Shown here piece by piece: positions 1-9,916 of a stretch of 20,873 nucleotides of DNA. The stretch covers positions 1-20,873 of the forward strand of contig CAMPKJ010000063.1 in the NCBI GenBank assembly GCA_946887105.1, in the 5' to 3' direction. The notes beneath the pieces are model-generated. The model did no database searches. It was not told the DNA's origin and worked only from the letters and a program-made list of their open reading frames with translations. Every line of letters begins with the position of its first letter. Positions within the stretch are counted from its first letter, which is position 1. The DNA comes from an uncultured Acidobacteriota bacterium (GTDB lineage Bacteria > Acidobacteriota > Thermoanaerobaculia > Gp7-AA8). A program made the position numbers and the translations under genes.

Positions 1-2620
1 CGCTCTCGATCACGTCGATCGATTGCGTGGTCGCGCCGTTGGACCAGAGCCACGACGCGCCGTCGTTTGCGGTGAGCGTCACCGACTCGCCTGCGCAGAA
101 CGTCGTGTCTCCCGACCCGGTGATGGAGGCGGCGGGAAGGTCATGCACCGTCACCGTCTGCGGCGACGACGTGGCGCTGCAACCGTTCGCGTTGGTGACC
201 GTCACGCTGTAGCTGCCGCTCGCGATGACATCGATCGACTGCGTCGTTGCGCCGTTGGACCAGAGGTACGCATCGCCCGCGCTTGCGGTGAGCGTCACCG
301 CGTTGCCGGCGCAGAAGGTCGTCGAGCCCGAAGCGGTGATGGTCGCGGTGGGGAGCGGGTTGACGGTGACGGTCACCGGTTCGGACGGCGGACCGGCGCA
401 GCCGCCAGCCAGCTTGTAGTAGCGGGCGGTGAACGTGCCGCTCGACGAAACGGTGATCGACTGCGTGGTGGCGTTGGTGGACCAGAGGTACACCCATCCG
501 GCCGGCGCCTCCGGCATGGTCAGCGTCACCGAGTCGCCGGCGCAGAACGTGGTCGGACCGGATGCGCTGATGCTCTCCGGCGTCGCACGATCGACCGGGA
601 TGTCGTAATGCGCGCTGGTCGAGCAGCCCGACGCGTTCGTCATCGTCACGTCGAGACCGACGCTGCTCGCGCCGGCCGCGGGGCGGTAGTAAACGCGGGC
701 GTCATTCGCGCCGGAGAGCAGCGTGCCGTCCGTGACCGTCCAGACGAACGTCGCGCCGGCGGGCGGATTGTTGACCTGATGCCACGCGGAGGTTTCGGTC
801 CAGCATACGGAGCCGAAGCCGCTGTTGCTGCTGATCGCGGGCAGCGGATTGATGGTCACCGTCTGCGAGCTGCTCACCGGGCAACCGGCGTTGGTGACGG
901 TCACGCTCAGCGTCACGGCGTCGAGACCGTTCGGCGTGAACGTCACCGACGGAGCGTTCGGGAAGTTCATCGCGCCGTTGGTGATCGTCCATGCGTACGT
1001 CGCGCCCGGACCGGCATCGGCAACGCTCGCGGAGCCCGGCTGTCCCTGGCACAACGCAGGCGCGGTGGTGATGGTGGCGTCCGGCGTCGGGACGACGGTG
1101 TAGATCGAGCTGTTGCTGGTGGCCTCGCATCCGAGCTCGTCGCGCACCTTCACGTAGACGAAGCCCGACGTGCCTGGATTGATGGTCAGCGTCGAGGAGG
1201 TCGCGCCCGCGATCGGCGCATAGGTGTTGTCGTACCACTGGTACGTATAGCCCGCGCCGCCGCCGGCGGATGCGGTGAGCTGGATCGCGCCGTTCGTGCA
1301 GACCGTGGTGCGATCGGCGACCACGGTCGCGGAGATCTGGCGCGCCTCGACGGTCACCGGCGTTGCGGCGAGCGAGCAACCATCCGCATAGGTCGCGGTG
1401 ACGCCGTAGCTGCCGGACTCGGAGACGGTGATCGACTGCGTCGTCGCGCCATTCGACCAGAGCCACGCCGTGCCGTCGCTCGCGGTGAGCGTCACGGAAT
1501 CGCCGGCGCAGAACGCCAGCGGTCCGCCGGCGTCGATGGTGACGGAACGCGCGGTCACGACCACGGGATCCGACTCCGGCATCGTGCAGCCTAGGTTCGT
1601 GGTGGTCACGGTGAACGTGCCCGGCTCCGTCACGACGATCGACTGCGTGGTCGCGCCATCCGACCAGAGCCACGCCGTGCCGGCGTTCGCGGTCAACGTG
1701 ACGCTGCTCCCGGGACCGCAGAGCGCGAGCGGGTCACTGGTGGTGATGCTCGAGACGCCGGTGGTGATGACCACCGGCTCGGAGAGATCGGAGTCGCATG
1801 CGCCGTTGCGCACGCGCACCGTGTACGAGCCGGGCTCGGTCACGACGATCGACTGCGTGGTCGCGCCGTTCGACCAGGTCCATGCATCCGCGGCCGGAGC
1901 CGTCAGCGTCACGCTGCCGCCTGCCGGACAGAGCTCGGTATCCGTTGCGGCGATGGCCGGTTGCGGCGGAATCGCGCTGTAGGTCACGTCGACCGACGAC
2001 GTCGTCGAGCAACCGCCCGGCGTCGTCACGGTGACGCTGTACGTGCCGGACGTGGTGACATCGAGCAGCGCGGTCGTCGCGCCGGTCGACCAGTTGTAGC
2101 CGTACGACGGATCGAGCGCCTGCGGGATCAGACGCACCGTCGGATTGCCGCACGCCTGGATGTCGTCGCCGTTGCGCGTGAACGTGCCGCTGCCCGGATC
2201 GTCGTAGATCGAGGTCGACTGGATGCCCGCGGCCGGATTCGGATTCACGGTCACGGCCACCGGATCCGACGTCTTCACGCAACCGGAGCCGGAGGTGACG
2301 GTCACGCTGTACGTGCCCGGCGTGCTGACGGTGATCGAGCGCGTGGTCTCGCCGGTCGACCAGAGGAAGTTCCCGCTCTGCGGCGCGGTGAGCGTCACGT
2401 TGCCGCCCTGGCAGAACGTGGTCGGACCCGACGGCGTGACGGTGGCATCCGGCAGCGCGTTCACGAACACGCGCGTGCCCGGGCTCGTGACCACGCAGCC
2501 GTTCGCGTGCGTCACGGTGACCGTGTAGTTTCCGGCCTGGGTGACGTCGATCGAGCGTGTCGTCGCGCCGTTGGACCAGAGATAGCTGACGCCTTCCGAT
2601 GCGGTGAGCGTGATGCTGCC
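1..2620 (-). repeat. Array of about 70-residue WSNGATTQSI modules
   Basis: Nine plus-strand matches to gtcgcgccgttggaccag-like sequence occur near 31, 247, 470, 1441, 1648, 1861, 2073, 2346 and 2563, mostly 205-225 bp apart. In the frame of the giant gene they encode W-S-N-G-A-T-T-Q-S-I or variants. Most are preceded by a C-x-G-D-S-V-T-L strand and followed by E-S-G-S-Y-x-V-T. The region about 600-1380 holds more divergent modules with the same general layout. The units are less alike at DNA level than the 270-bp repeats. Confidence 0.75.
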
Positions 2621-5077
2621 GCCCTGGCAGATGAACGCCGGATCGACCGGCGTGATGCTCGTCGGCGCCGGGATCATCGGCACCGTGAAGTAGCGCGCCT
2701 GATTGCAGGCGTTCGAATCGGGGAAGATGGTGATGCCGACGTCGCCGGTGCCATCGGAACGGAAGGTGATGGTGGAGCCGGTCGAGAGGATGGTGCCATT
2801 GGTCGCGTACACCGACACGTGGCTGAAGCTGTTGTAGTTCTCGAAGTAGATCGTGCCGGTGCCGTCCTGGCACACGGTCGGAGTGGCCAGTTCGATGATC
2901 GGTTCCGCGGCCGGGCGGACCGGCAGCGTGTGCGTGACGGTCTGCGCGGTGCAGGAGCCTTCGCCGACGGTCAGCGAGACCACGACGTCGCCCGTGCCCG
3001 GCTCGTGCTCGAACGCGACGTAGCCGCCGTCGATGACCACGTTGCGCGCATTGGTCAGCGTCCAGTCGTAGCTGCCGTAAACATCATCCGATGCGTAGAG
3101 ATACGCGGTGGCGTAGCCGATCGGGCAGATGTCGGATACGTTGAACTGGAAGTCGGGCACCGGCGTCGCGCCGAGGGGAATGGTGACCGTGCTGGGAGGA
3201 GTGCTGCAGCCCCAGTAATCGGTGCCGCTGAGCGTGACCGTCACCGGCCCGCTGCCGTCCGCGCGGAAGAAGAGCTCGTACTGATCCGCCGGACCTTCGA
3301 CGGTCGCGTTGGTGATGGTCCAGTCGAAGCTCGACGGACCATAGAACGGCGACGCGGTCACTTTCATCAGCGCGCGGGGGCAGACGCTCTCCGGCGCAAA
3401 GATCTCGATCGGCAGCGCGCTGAACGGCACCACGATCGTGTTCGTTGAAACGCAGCTTTCACCGTTCGTCGCGGAAACCGAGACCGTGATCTGGCCCGTG
3501 CCGGTCCCCGCGAACTCGATCTCCGGCGTGCCCTGACCCGAGAGGATGTTCGCGTTCGCGAGGCTCCAAGTGATCCCGCTGTACGACGGATCGATGGATG
3601 CGCGATTGGTCTCCGTCGAACAGACACCGGGATTCAGGAGCGAGATCGGCGGCGGCGTTCCGCCGAGCGGCACGCTGACGTCGTTCGAGGCCACGCAACC
3701 GTAGCTGTCGTGCACCGTGACGGTGAGCTCGACCGGCCCGTTGCCGTCCGCGGTGAACGACACGCCGGAGCTCGTCTCGCCGTACGTGATCGTGCCGTTC
3801 ACGATCGACCATTCGAACGACTGATAGTTGATGCCCGCCGGCGGCGGGGCAACGACCGCATAACCGCCGGCACCGCCGGGGCAGATGGTTGGCGTGTAGA
3901 GGTCGATCTGCGGCGGCGGAAGGGTGCGGATCGGAACGGTGACGCTGTTCGACGATATGCATCCATAGCTGTCGGTCACGGTGACGGTGAGCTGCACCGG
4001 ATCGTTGCCCGTCGACGTGAACGACACGCCGGAACTGGTCTGGCCGTACGTGATCGTGCCGTTCACGATCGACCATTGGAACGACTGATAGTTGGTGCCC
4101 GCAGGCGGCGGGGCCACGACCGCATAGCCGCCCATCGCTGACGACCCGGGGCAGATCGACGGCGTGTAGAGGTCGATCTGCGGCGGCGGAAGCGTGCGGA
4201 TCGGAACGGTGACGCTGTTCGACGATACGCATCCATAGCTGTCGGTCACGGTGACGGTGAGCTCGACCGGATCGTTGCCCGTCGACGTGAACGACGCGCC
4301 GGAACTGGTCTGGCCGTACGTGATCGTGCCGTTCACGATCGACCACTGGAACGACTGATACGTGATCCCCTGCGCCGGCGGGGCCACGACGGCATAGCCG
4401 GCCATCGCGGAAGAACCCGGACAGATCGATGGCGTGTACAGGTCGATCTGCGGCGGCGGAAGCGTGCGAATCGGCACCGTCACCGACGACGTGGCCTGGC
4501 AACCTCGGGAATCGGTGACGGTGACCGAGAGCTCGACCGGATCGGTGCCCGTGGAATTGAACGACGCACCGGAGCTCGTCTCACCGTACGTGATGGTGCC
4601 GTTGACGATCGACCACTGGAACGACTGGTACGTGATCCCCTGCGGCGGCGGGGCCACGGTCGCATAGCCAGCCATCGCCGAAGAGCCCGGACAGACCGAC
4701 GGCGTATACAGGTCGATCTGCGGCGGCGGAATGCTCGCCAGCGGAATGGTGACGCTGCTCGACGACTGGCAGGCGTTGGCATCGGTGACGGTGAGGGTCA
4801 GCTCGACGTCGCCTGCGCCCGTTGCGAAGAACGGGATGCTCGACGACGTGTTGCCGCTGGGCAGCGTGCCGTTGATGATCGACCATTCGAAGGCGGTGTA
4901 TTCCGCGCCGGGAGGCGGCGCTTCCGCCGTTGCCGTGCCGAACGAGCCGGGACAGACGTCCGGATCCGCGACGATGACCGGCTGCCGGCACGTCTGCGCG
5001 GACGCGGCGGCCGGAATGAGGATGACCACGAAGGCAAAGATCACGATCCGCGCGAGCGCGGCGATCCGAGGGGACAT
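1..5077 (-). CDS. Giant secreted PKD-like / SprB-like repeat protein (3' end beyond the window)
   Basis: The frame is open from ATG 5077 to the left edge, giving about 1,692 residues and no stop, so the protein is incomplete. The start is supported by an AGGGAGAG ribosome site 4 bases upstream and a classic signal peptide: basic N-terminus, hydrophobic stretch to about residue 24, then an A-S-A-Q cleavage site. Modules of about 90 residues follow (C-P-G near the start, W-S-I-V/I-N-G in the middle, V-T-V-T-D/H before a G-C-Q/V turn, P-P-P-Q-I-D at the end). From about residue 820 onward, modules of about 70 residues carry C-A/P-G-D-S-V-T-L and W-S-N-G-A-T-T-Q-S-I. These are Ig/PKD-like beta-sandwich repeats typical of surface adhesins and gliding or secretion substrates. 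The anchor or sorting domain, if any, would be C-terminal and is not visible. An adhesive or matrix role is inference; no enzymatic motif is seen in the stretches translated. Confidence 0.85.
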   Translation of the reverse strand, partial: MSPRIAALARIVIFAFVVILIPAAASAQTCRQPVIVADPDVCPGSFGTATAEAPPPGAEYTAFEWSIINGTLPSGNTSSSIPFFATGAGDVELTLTVTDANACQSSSSVTIPLASIPPPQIDLYTPSVCPGSSAMAGYATVAPPPQGITYQSFQWSIVNGTITYGETSSGASFNSTGTDPVELSVTVTDSRGCQATSSVTVPIRTLPPPQIDLYTPSICPGSSAMAGYAVVAPPAQGITYQSFQWSIVNGTITYGQTSSGASFTSTGNDPVELTVTVTDSYGCVSSNSVTVPIRTLPPPQIDLYTPSICPGSSAMGGYAVVAPPPAGTNYQSFQWSIVNGTITYGQTSSGVSFTSTGNDPVQLTVTVTDSYGCISSNSVTVPIRTLPPPQIDLYTPTICPGGAGGYAVVAPPPAGINYQSFEWSIVNGTITYGETSSGVSFTADGNGPVELTVTVHDSYGCVASNDVSVPLGGTPPPISLLNPGVCSTETNRASIDPSYSGITWSLANANILSGQGTPEIEFAGTGTGQITVSVSATNGESCVSTNTIVVPFSALPIEIFAPESVCPRALMKVTASPFYGPSSFDWTITNATVEGPADQYELFFRADGSGPVTVTLSGTDYWGCSTPPSTVTIPLGATPVPDFQFNVSDICPIGYATAYLYASDDVYGSYDWTLTNARNVVIDGGYVAFEHEPGTGDVVVSLTVGEGSCTAQTVTHTLPVRPAAEPIIELATPTVCQDGTGTIYFENYNSFSHVSVYATNGTILSTGSTITFRSDGTGDVGITIFPDSNACNQARYFTVPMIPAPTSITPVDPAFICQGGSITLTASEGVSYLWSNGATTRSIDVTQAGNYTVTVTHANGCVVTSPGTRVFVNALPDATVTPSGPTTFCQGGNVTLTAPQSGNFLWSTGETTRSITVSTPGTYSVTVTSGSGCVKTSDPVAVTVNPNPAAGIQSTSIYDDPGSGTFTRNGDDIQACGNPTVRLIPQALDPSYGYNWSTGATTALLDVTTSGTYSVTVTTPGGCSTTSSVDVTYSAIPPQPAIAATDTELCPAGGSVTLTAPAADAWTWSNGATTQSIVVTEPGSYTVRVRNGACDSDLSEPVVITTGVSSITTSDPLALCGPGSSVTLTANAGTAWLWSDGATTQSIVVTEPGTFTVTTTNLGCTMPESDPVVVTARSVTIDAGGPLAFCAGDSVTLTASDGTAWLWSNGATTQSITVSESGSYGVTATYADGCSLAATPVTVEARQISATVVADRTTVCTNGAIQLTASAGGGAGYTYQWYDNTYAPIAGATSSTLTINPGTSGFVYVKVRDELGCEATSNSSIYTVVPTPDATITTAPALCQGQPGSASVADAGPGATYAWTITNGAMNFPNAPSVTFTPNGLDAVTLSVTVTNAGCPVSSSQTVTINPLPAISSNSGFGSVCWTETSAWHQVNNPPAGATFVWTVTDGTLLSGANDARVYYRPAAGASSVGLDVTMTNASGCSTSAHYDIPVDRATPESISASGPTTFCAGDSVTLTMPEAPAGWVYLWSTNATTQSITVSSSGTFTARYYKLAGGCAGPPSEPVTVTVNPLPTATITASGSTTFCAGNAVTLTASAGDAYLWSNGATTQSIDVIASGSYSVTVTNANGCSATSSPQTVTVHDLPAASITGSGDTTFCAGESVTLTANDGASWLWSNGATTQSIDVIES
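3640..4980 (-). repeat. Tandem 270-bp repeats encoding 90-residue PKD-like modules
   Basis: The plus-strand string ggtcgatctgcggcggcgga recurs at 3901, 4171, 4441 and 4711, exactly 270 bp apart. The units 3901-4170, 4171-4440 and 4441-4710 share long identical runs. Diverged units flank them at about 3640-3900 and 4711-4980. Each unit encodes one module ending in P-P-P-Q-I-D. High identity at DNA level suggests recent duplication or ongoing homogenisation within the gene; this is inference. Confidence 0.85.
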
Positions 5078-5081
5078 GAGA

Positions 5082-5089
5082 CTCTCCCT
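5082..5089 (-). promoter_or_regulatory. Ribosome binding site of the giant repeat protein
   Basis: On the minus strand AGGGAGAG lies 4 bases before ATG 5077. It fixes the start directly ahead of the signal peptide. Confidence 0.6.
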
Positions 5090-5183
5090 GAGCGACGTAT
5101 TTTTTCCGGGGACCTGGAGGAATGCGGATCTGAAGCGAATGGCGATGCCACCCCGCCACAACACGCCCTGCAACGTTTCTGTG

Positions 5184-5213
5184 ACAGTACCCGATCGTTG
5201 TCGCGTTGCGCAA
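5184..5213 (-). promoter_or_regulatory. Possible sigma-70-type promoter for the giant repeat gene
   Basis: Read on the minus strand, TTGCGC (5213-5208) is followed after 18 bases by TACTGT (5189-5184). This would give a leader of roughly 100 bases before ATG 5077. Both hexamers are imperfect and the match may be chance. Confidence 0.2.
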
Positions 5214-5250
5214 GGGTGGAACGCCGTCCGGGTGTCCGGTAGGGGACCGG

Positions 5251-5357
5251 GGGGGAGTCGCAAAGTCGCAAAGTCTCAAGGTCGCAAAGAGGGTCGGGAC
5301 GACGTCGCGCGGCCTTCCTTTGAGACTTTGCGACTTTGAGACTTTGCGACTCCCCCC
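5251..5357. repeat. Large imperfect inverted repeat in the 320-bp divergent intergenic region
   Basis: The left arm 5251-5290 starts gggggagtcgcaaagtcgca. The right arm 5316-5357 has a reverse complement starting gggggagtcgcaaagtctca. The arms of about 40 bases differ mainly where gtcgc is exchanged with gtctc, and they enclose about 25 bases. Each arm is itself built from short units of the type aaagtcgc or aaagtctc. The element lies between the divergent giant repeat gene (start 5077) and ispG (start 5398) and ends 40 bases before ispG. It may be a REP-like mobile palindrome, a 5'-leader hairpin, or both. Apart from a weak possible promoter at 5184-5213, nothing else was recognised in 5078-5397. 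Confidence 0.8.
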
Positions 5358-5397
5358 GCCCGGAAATCTTTGCAGACGCGGCGCGTTACGACCGCGC

Positions 5398-6537
5398 GTG
5401 ACGAAACGACAGACCCGCGAGATCCGCATCGGCAATGTGCGGATCGGCGGCAATCAGCCCATCGCCGTGCAGTCGATGACCGCCACGCGGACGCAGGACG
5501 TCGCCGCGACGATCCGGCAGGTCGAGCTGCTCGAAGCGGCCGGCGCCGACGTGATCCGCATCGCCGTCGACAACCCGAAAGACGTGACCGCGCTGGCCGA
5601 GATCCGCGCCGCGCGTCCGAACGCAAACCTCTCCATCGATCTGCAGGAGAACTATCGCCTGGCGGAGAAGGTCGCGCCGTACGTCCAGAAGCTGCGCTAC
5701 AACCCAGGGCACCTCTACCACATCGAGCGCGACAAGTCGGTGCAGGAGAAAGTGGCCTGGCTGGTGGGCGTGGCGCGCGAGCACGACTGCGCGATGCGCA
5801 TCGGCGTCAACGCGGGCTCGGTCGATCCGGACAAGCTCGCCAAATACGATCGCGACGACAACATCACGCCGATGCTCGAGTCCGCGATCGAGCATTGCAC
5901 GATGCTCGACGAGCTCGGCTTCGACCGCTACTGCGTGTCGATCAAGGACTCCGATCCGAACAAGGTCATCGACGCGAACATCCGCTTCGCCGCCGCACGC
6001 CCCGACGTCCCGCTGCACCTCGGCGTGACGGAAGCGGGCATGCCGCCGGACGGCATCATCAAGACGCGCATCGCCTTCGAGCAGCTCATCACCCGCGGCA
6101 TCGGCGACACCATCCGCGTTTCGCTCACGCTGCCGTTCGAACGCAAGGGCGAGGAGATCACCGTCGGCCGGCAGATCCTCGACGACATCGCCACGGGGCG
6201 TTTCCGCTCCGTGCCGCGCTTCGAGCACAAGGGGCTGAACATCATCAGCTGCCCGTCGTGCTCGCGCGTGGAGAACGAGGCCTTCATCGACCTCGCACAC
6301 AACGTGAAAGAGATGGCGCAGTATGCGAAGGAGCACGACATCACCATCGCGGTGATGGGTTGCCGCGTGAATGGCCCCGGCGAGACCGATGACGCCGATC
6401 TGGGCATGTGGTGTGCCCCCAGCTACGTGAATCTCAAGCGCGGGACGGAATCGCTCGGCCATTACACATACGATGAGATCCTCGGCCGCGTCCGCACCGA
6501 GCTCGACCGCCTGATCGAAGAAAAGAAAGCTTCATGA
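5398..6537 (+). CDS. ispG: 4-hydroxy-3-methylbut-2-en-1-yl diphosphate synthase (GcpE), MEP pathway
   Basis: IspG reductively converts methylerythritol cyclodiphosphate to HMBPP, the penultimate step of the cytosolic non-mevalonate isoprenoid pathway, using a [4Fe-4S] cluster. The 379-residue protein is of normal length for the bacterial short form. It opens with [13 protein letters not shown] and P-I-A-V-Q-S-M-T, the family signature. Cluster ligands are present: C285-P-S-C288 and C322, with E329 in [11 protein letters not shown] 5398 was chosen because the conserved N-terminus begins right after it. The frame stays open upstream, but through the palindromic repeat, so an extended start is unlikely. 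No clear ribosome site is seen. The gene overlaps lspA by 4 bp (ATGA), so the two are probably cotranscribed. Confidence 0.96.
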   Translation: MTKRQTREIRIGNVRIGGNQPIAVQSMTATRTQDVAATIRQVELLEAAGADVIRIAVDNPKDVTALAEIRAARPNANLSIDLQENYRLAEKVAPYVQKLRYNPGHLYHIERDKSVQEKVAWLVGVAREHDCAMRIGVNAGSVDPDKLAKYDRDDNITPMLESAIEHCTMLDELGFDRYCVSIKDSDPNKVIDANIRFAAARPDVPLHLGVTEAGMPPDGIIKTRIAFEQLITRGIGDTIRVSLTLPFERKGEEITVGRQILDDIATGRFRSVPRFEHKGLNIISCPSCSRVENEAFIDLAHNVKEMAQYAKEHDITIAVMGCRVNGPGETDDADLGMWCAPSYVNLKRGTESLGHYTYDEILGRVRTELDRLIEEKKAS

Positions 6538-7031
6538 GCCAGCGCATCTACTACATCGGCCTCGCGGCCGCGATCATCATCCTCGACATCTGGACCAAGG
6601 CACTCGTTCTGGCGCGCATCGACCTGCACGAGACCATTCCCGTGATCCCGAACTTCTTCCAGCTCGTGCACGTGCGCAACACCGGCGCGGCGTTCGGGAT
6701 CGGCGCGAACGCGTCGTCGAAGATCGTGCCGCTGCTGCTCAACGCCGGCGCGATCGCGGTGTTCTGCGTGGTGGTGGTGTACGCGCTGCGCTCCGCCGTC
6801 ACCGACCGCCTGCTCCAGACCGGCCTGCACCTGATCCTCGGCGGCGCGATCGGCAACCTCCTGGACCGCTTCCGCTTCGGCTACGTGGTGGACTTTCTCG
6901 ACGTGTACGTCGGCAACAAGCACTGGCCGGCATTCAACGTCGCCGACTCCGCGATTTGCGTCGGCATCGCATTGCTGTTTCTGGACATGAGGAAGAAACC
7001 GGAGACGGAGAACGCGGTCGCAGAGGCGTGA
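6534..7031 (+). CDS. lspA: Lipoprotein signal peptidase (signal peptidase II)
   Basis: LspA is an inner-membrane aspartyl protease that removes the signal peptide of prolipoproteins after lipidation. The 165-residue protein has the expected four membrane segments (about 5-25, 62-85, 93-111, 134-152). It carries the family motifs N-T-G-A-A-F-G (49-55), G-N-L-L-D-R with V-V-D-F (catalytic D120), and F-N-V-A-D-S (catalytic D138). The start ATG overlaps the stop of ispG in ATGA, indicating translational coupling. A predicted lipoprotein substrate is encoded at 15945-16625. In Escherichia coli lspA lies near ispH; here its isoprenoid neighbour is ispG. Confidence 0.96.
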   Translation: MSQRIYYIGLAAAIIILDIWTKALVLARIDLHETIPVIPNFFQLVHVRNTGAAFGIGANASSKIVPLLLNAGAIAVFCVVVVYALRSAVTDRLLQTGLHLILGGAIGNLLDRFRFGYVVDFLDVYVGNKHWPAFNVADSAICVGIALLFLDMRKKPETENAVAEA

Positions 7032-7091
7032 CGGCCGCAACGTTTCGGTGAACGCCACATGCGCACGCGATTGCCGTGCGTAATGTGCGGC

Positions 7092-7965
7092 ATGCGCATC
7101 GTGGTCGTGGTCTGGTTCCTCTTCAGCATTGCTCCGTACGCGTTCGGCGCGCCGGTCACCATTCCCGAATACGCGGACGTTCCGAAGATCGAGCGTTACG
7201 CGTCGCGCGAGGAGTACGAGGCGGCGCGCGGCGACGCGAACTTCACGCTGACGCGCGTCAGCTATCCGAGCGGCGGGCTGACGGTCTTCGCGTACCTCTA
7301 TGCTCCCGCGAAAAAGCCGGACGCGCCGCTCCCGGTGATCGTGCTCAATCGCGGCAGCTGGACGTGGAAGGAGTTCGCGGGCGAATACCTGACCACGTTC
7401 CATCGATTGGCGCGCGCCGGGTTCGTGGTGGTCGCGCCGATGTATCGCGGCAGCGGCGGCGCGAAAGGCCGCGACGAACTCGGCGGCGCGGACGTCGACG
7501 ATCTGATGTCTACCGCAACGCTCATCCGCGGGCTGCCGTACGCCGAGCCGGCAAGGGTGTTCCTGTACGGCGAGTCACGCGGCGCGATGATGACCTATCA
7601 GGCGTTGCGCGACCGCTATCCGGCGCGCGCGGCCGCGGTGTACGGCGGCTTCACGAACGTTGCGGAGCTGACGAAGCCGGGCGGCAAGTTCGAGAAAGCC
7701 GCGGCCATGATCTGGCCCGACTACGCGGAAAAGAAGGCGGAGATCGATCGCCGCCGCTCCGCGCTCGATTGGGCGGATCGCATCGCCGTACCGCTGCTGA
7801 TCATGCACGGAGGCGCGGACGACGACGTCTCACCGTCCCATCCGCTCGCGCTCGCGGCGAAACTGCAGGAGCTCGGGAAGACGTACGAGCTGATCATCCG
7901 TGCGGGCGACAATCACGTGCTGACGCAATGGCGCCACGAACGCGACGCACATGCCATCGAGTGGT

Positions 7966-7979
<14 letters not shown>
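7092..7979 (+). CDS. Secreted alpha/beta hydrolase, S9 prolyl-oligopeptidase-like
   Basis: From ATG 7092 the protein has 295 residues and begins with a hydrophobic signal peptide ending in Y-A-F-G-A, so export to the periplasm is likely. In-frame ATGs at 7059 and 7083 would add a short polar extension and are less likely. The catalytic triad can be read: nucleophile S162 in G-E-S-R-G, acid D243 in H-G-G-A-D-D-D-V, and H275 in D-N-H-V-L. An oxyanion region R-G-S lies downstream of V-I-V-L-N. This layout is typical of the S9/dienelactone-hydrolase-like fold. Substrate is unknown; a peptidase or esterase are both possible. It lies 60 bp after lspA on the same strand and converges with scoB, overlapping it by 14 bp. 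Confidence 0.85.
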
Positions 7980-8605
<626 letters not shown>

Positions 8606-8622
<17 letters not shown>

Positions 8623-9916
8623 GGTTCCTCCTCGACCACGAACCTATCACAGCGGCGGTGGGAAGCATCGCCACCAGCACGACCAGCGGCATGATCTGCC
8701 GCAGCACCCGTTCCCACGACGTCTCGATGTGCCAGCCGAGCTCGCGCGGTGTCATGAAATAGACGCCGATGTAGACCATGAGCTGCAGCGCCGTGGTGAC
8801 CGCCAGAAAACGCTCTTGGGCGACGAGCCTGCGCACGCCGATCGCGAGCGCAACCACCACTCCGGCGACGAAGTACGGGCTGACTCCCGACTGGTCCATG
8901 AGCGCGCGCAGAATCGGAAGCGGATCGCTGACACGTGCGGTCAGGCGTTCGAGCGCGCCGCCTTCCGCGAGATCGACGCGCAACCCACGGACGCGGTGCA
9001 CGATCAGCCACGGGATGTTGATCGCGATCGCTGGCAGGAGCGCGGGCAACATGCGCCATTGCCGCGCAACGATCATCCCGATGGCGGCCGCCACGATCAA
9101 CGTGAGTCCCTCGTTCTTCGTCCACGCCGCCAAGCCGAGAAACACCGCACCCATCAGCACGTCGCCTCGGAATGCGTGCATCACGCCGCGCCGCACGTAG
9201 AGCACGCCGATGGTCGCATACGCGATGAACGGTCCCTCGGCGATGCCGATGAACGGCGAGAACATCAGCGGCATCACCACCAGCGTCACCAGCGCGCGCG
9301 GCAGCCGGCGCATCTCGTCTGCCAGCAGCGCGCGCAGCGCGAGCAAGCCCGCCAGACCGAACAGGAACGTCGCGATGCCGATCCACGCCTCCGGCCACGA
9401 GCCGTGCACGATCGCGTAGACGTCATACAGCAGCGGCACGTGCAGCGGGTAATCGGGATGCGAGGTGATGTTCAGCGGCGCCTCGAGATAGCTCCAGTCG
9501 ATTCCGCCGCGCGCGAGGAACATCCGCGCCTTCACTCCCCACAGCAGCAGGTAGTCCGACTCGATCGGCGGCGCGACCGTGGAGAGAAGGAAGTGTCCGC
9601 CGGCCAGCGCAGCGGTGAGCACGTCAACGACATTCGCGACGCCGAACGTGAGGCGCTCGGGACGACGGAATCCATTCCGCGATGCAATGCCTGTCGCGAT
9701 CAATGCCACCAGCGCCACTCCGCATCCCAGCGACATGCGCGACCAGCGAATGCCTGCACCCGACAGCGCAAACAACACGAGCGTCGCGGCGCCGGCACCG
9801 AGCAGATACGCCTCGGCGAGCAGTCCGTGCCACTGCCGCGTCCGTGCAGGCAGCGCGAGCGCGAGCGGAATCCCTGCAGCGATGAGCAGCGCCGCGGTCA
9901 GCAGAATCGACATCAT
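8606..9916 (-). CDS. Polytopic membrane protein, probable GT-C glycosyltransferase
   Basis: From ATG 9916 the protein has 436 residues and about ten hydrophobic segments. The first is at residues 1-22 and a large non-membrane loop follows about residue 113. That loop holds [16 protein letters not shown], with D121 placed where GT-C enzymes (GT39/ArnT-like) keep a catalytic or metal-binding acid in the first extracytoplasmic loop. No other signature was recognised. A GT-C enzyme would move a sugar from a polyprenyl-phosphate donor onto an envelope acceptor; this is inference. The start overlaps the stop of the 151-residue upstream gene in ATGA. An upstream in-frame start would overlap that gene extensively and is rejected. 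The 3' end overlaps scoB by 17 bp. Confidence 0.75.
8625..8633 (-). promoter_or_regulatory. Strong ribosome binding site of scoB
   Basis: GAGGAGGAA on the minus strand lies 2 bases before ATG 8622, with the AGGAGG core 4 bases before it. It is embedded in the last codons of the preceding membrane protein gene, allowing coupled or independent initiation. Confidence 0.6.

Noticed and set aside
23..3448. Long plus-strand reading frames at 23-1594 and 1961-3448
   Set aside because: They lie in exact antiparallel codon register to the giant minus-strand repeat gene. Their products are Arg/Ala/Gly-rich with no motif, a usual by-product of GC-rich coding DNA.
3459..4502. Alternative minus-strand frame over the 270-bp repeats
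   Set aside because: It is a shifted frame of the giant gene with His/Arg/Asp-rich sequence. The true frame shows a signal peptide and Ig-like modules with no stop.
5206..5397. Upstream extension of ispG by 64 codons
   Set aside because: The added stretch is translated palindromic repeat with no similarity to IspG proteins. The conserved N-terminus begins right after GTG 5398.
5370..6462. Long frames on both strands across ispG
   Set aside because: They are shadows of ispG, which has the complete set of cluster ligands and conserved motifs.
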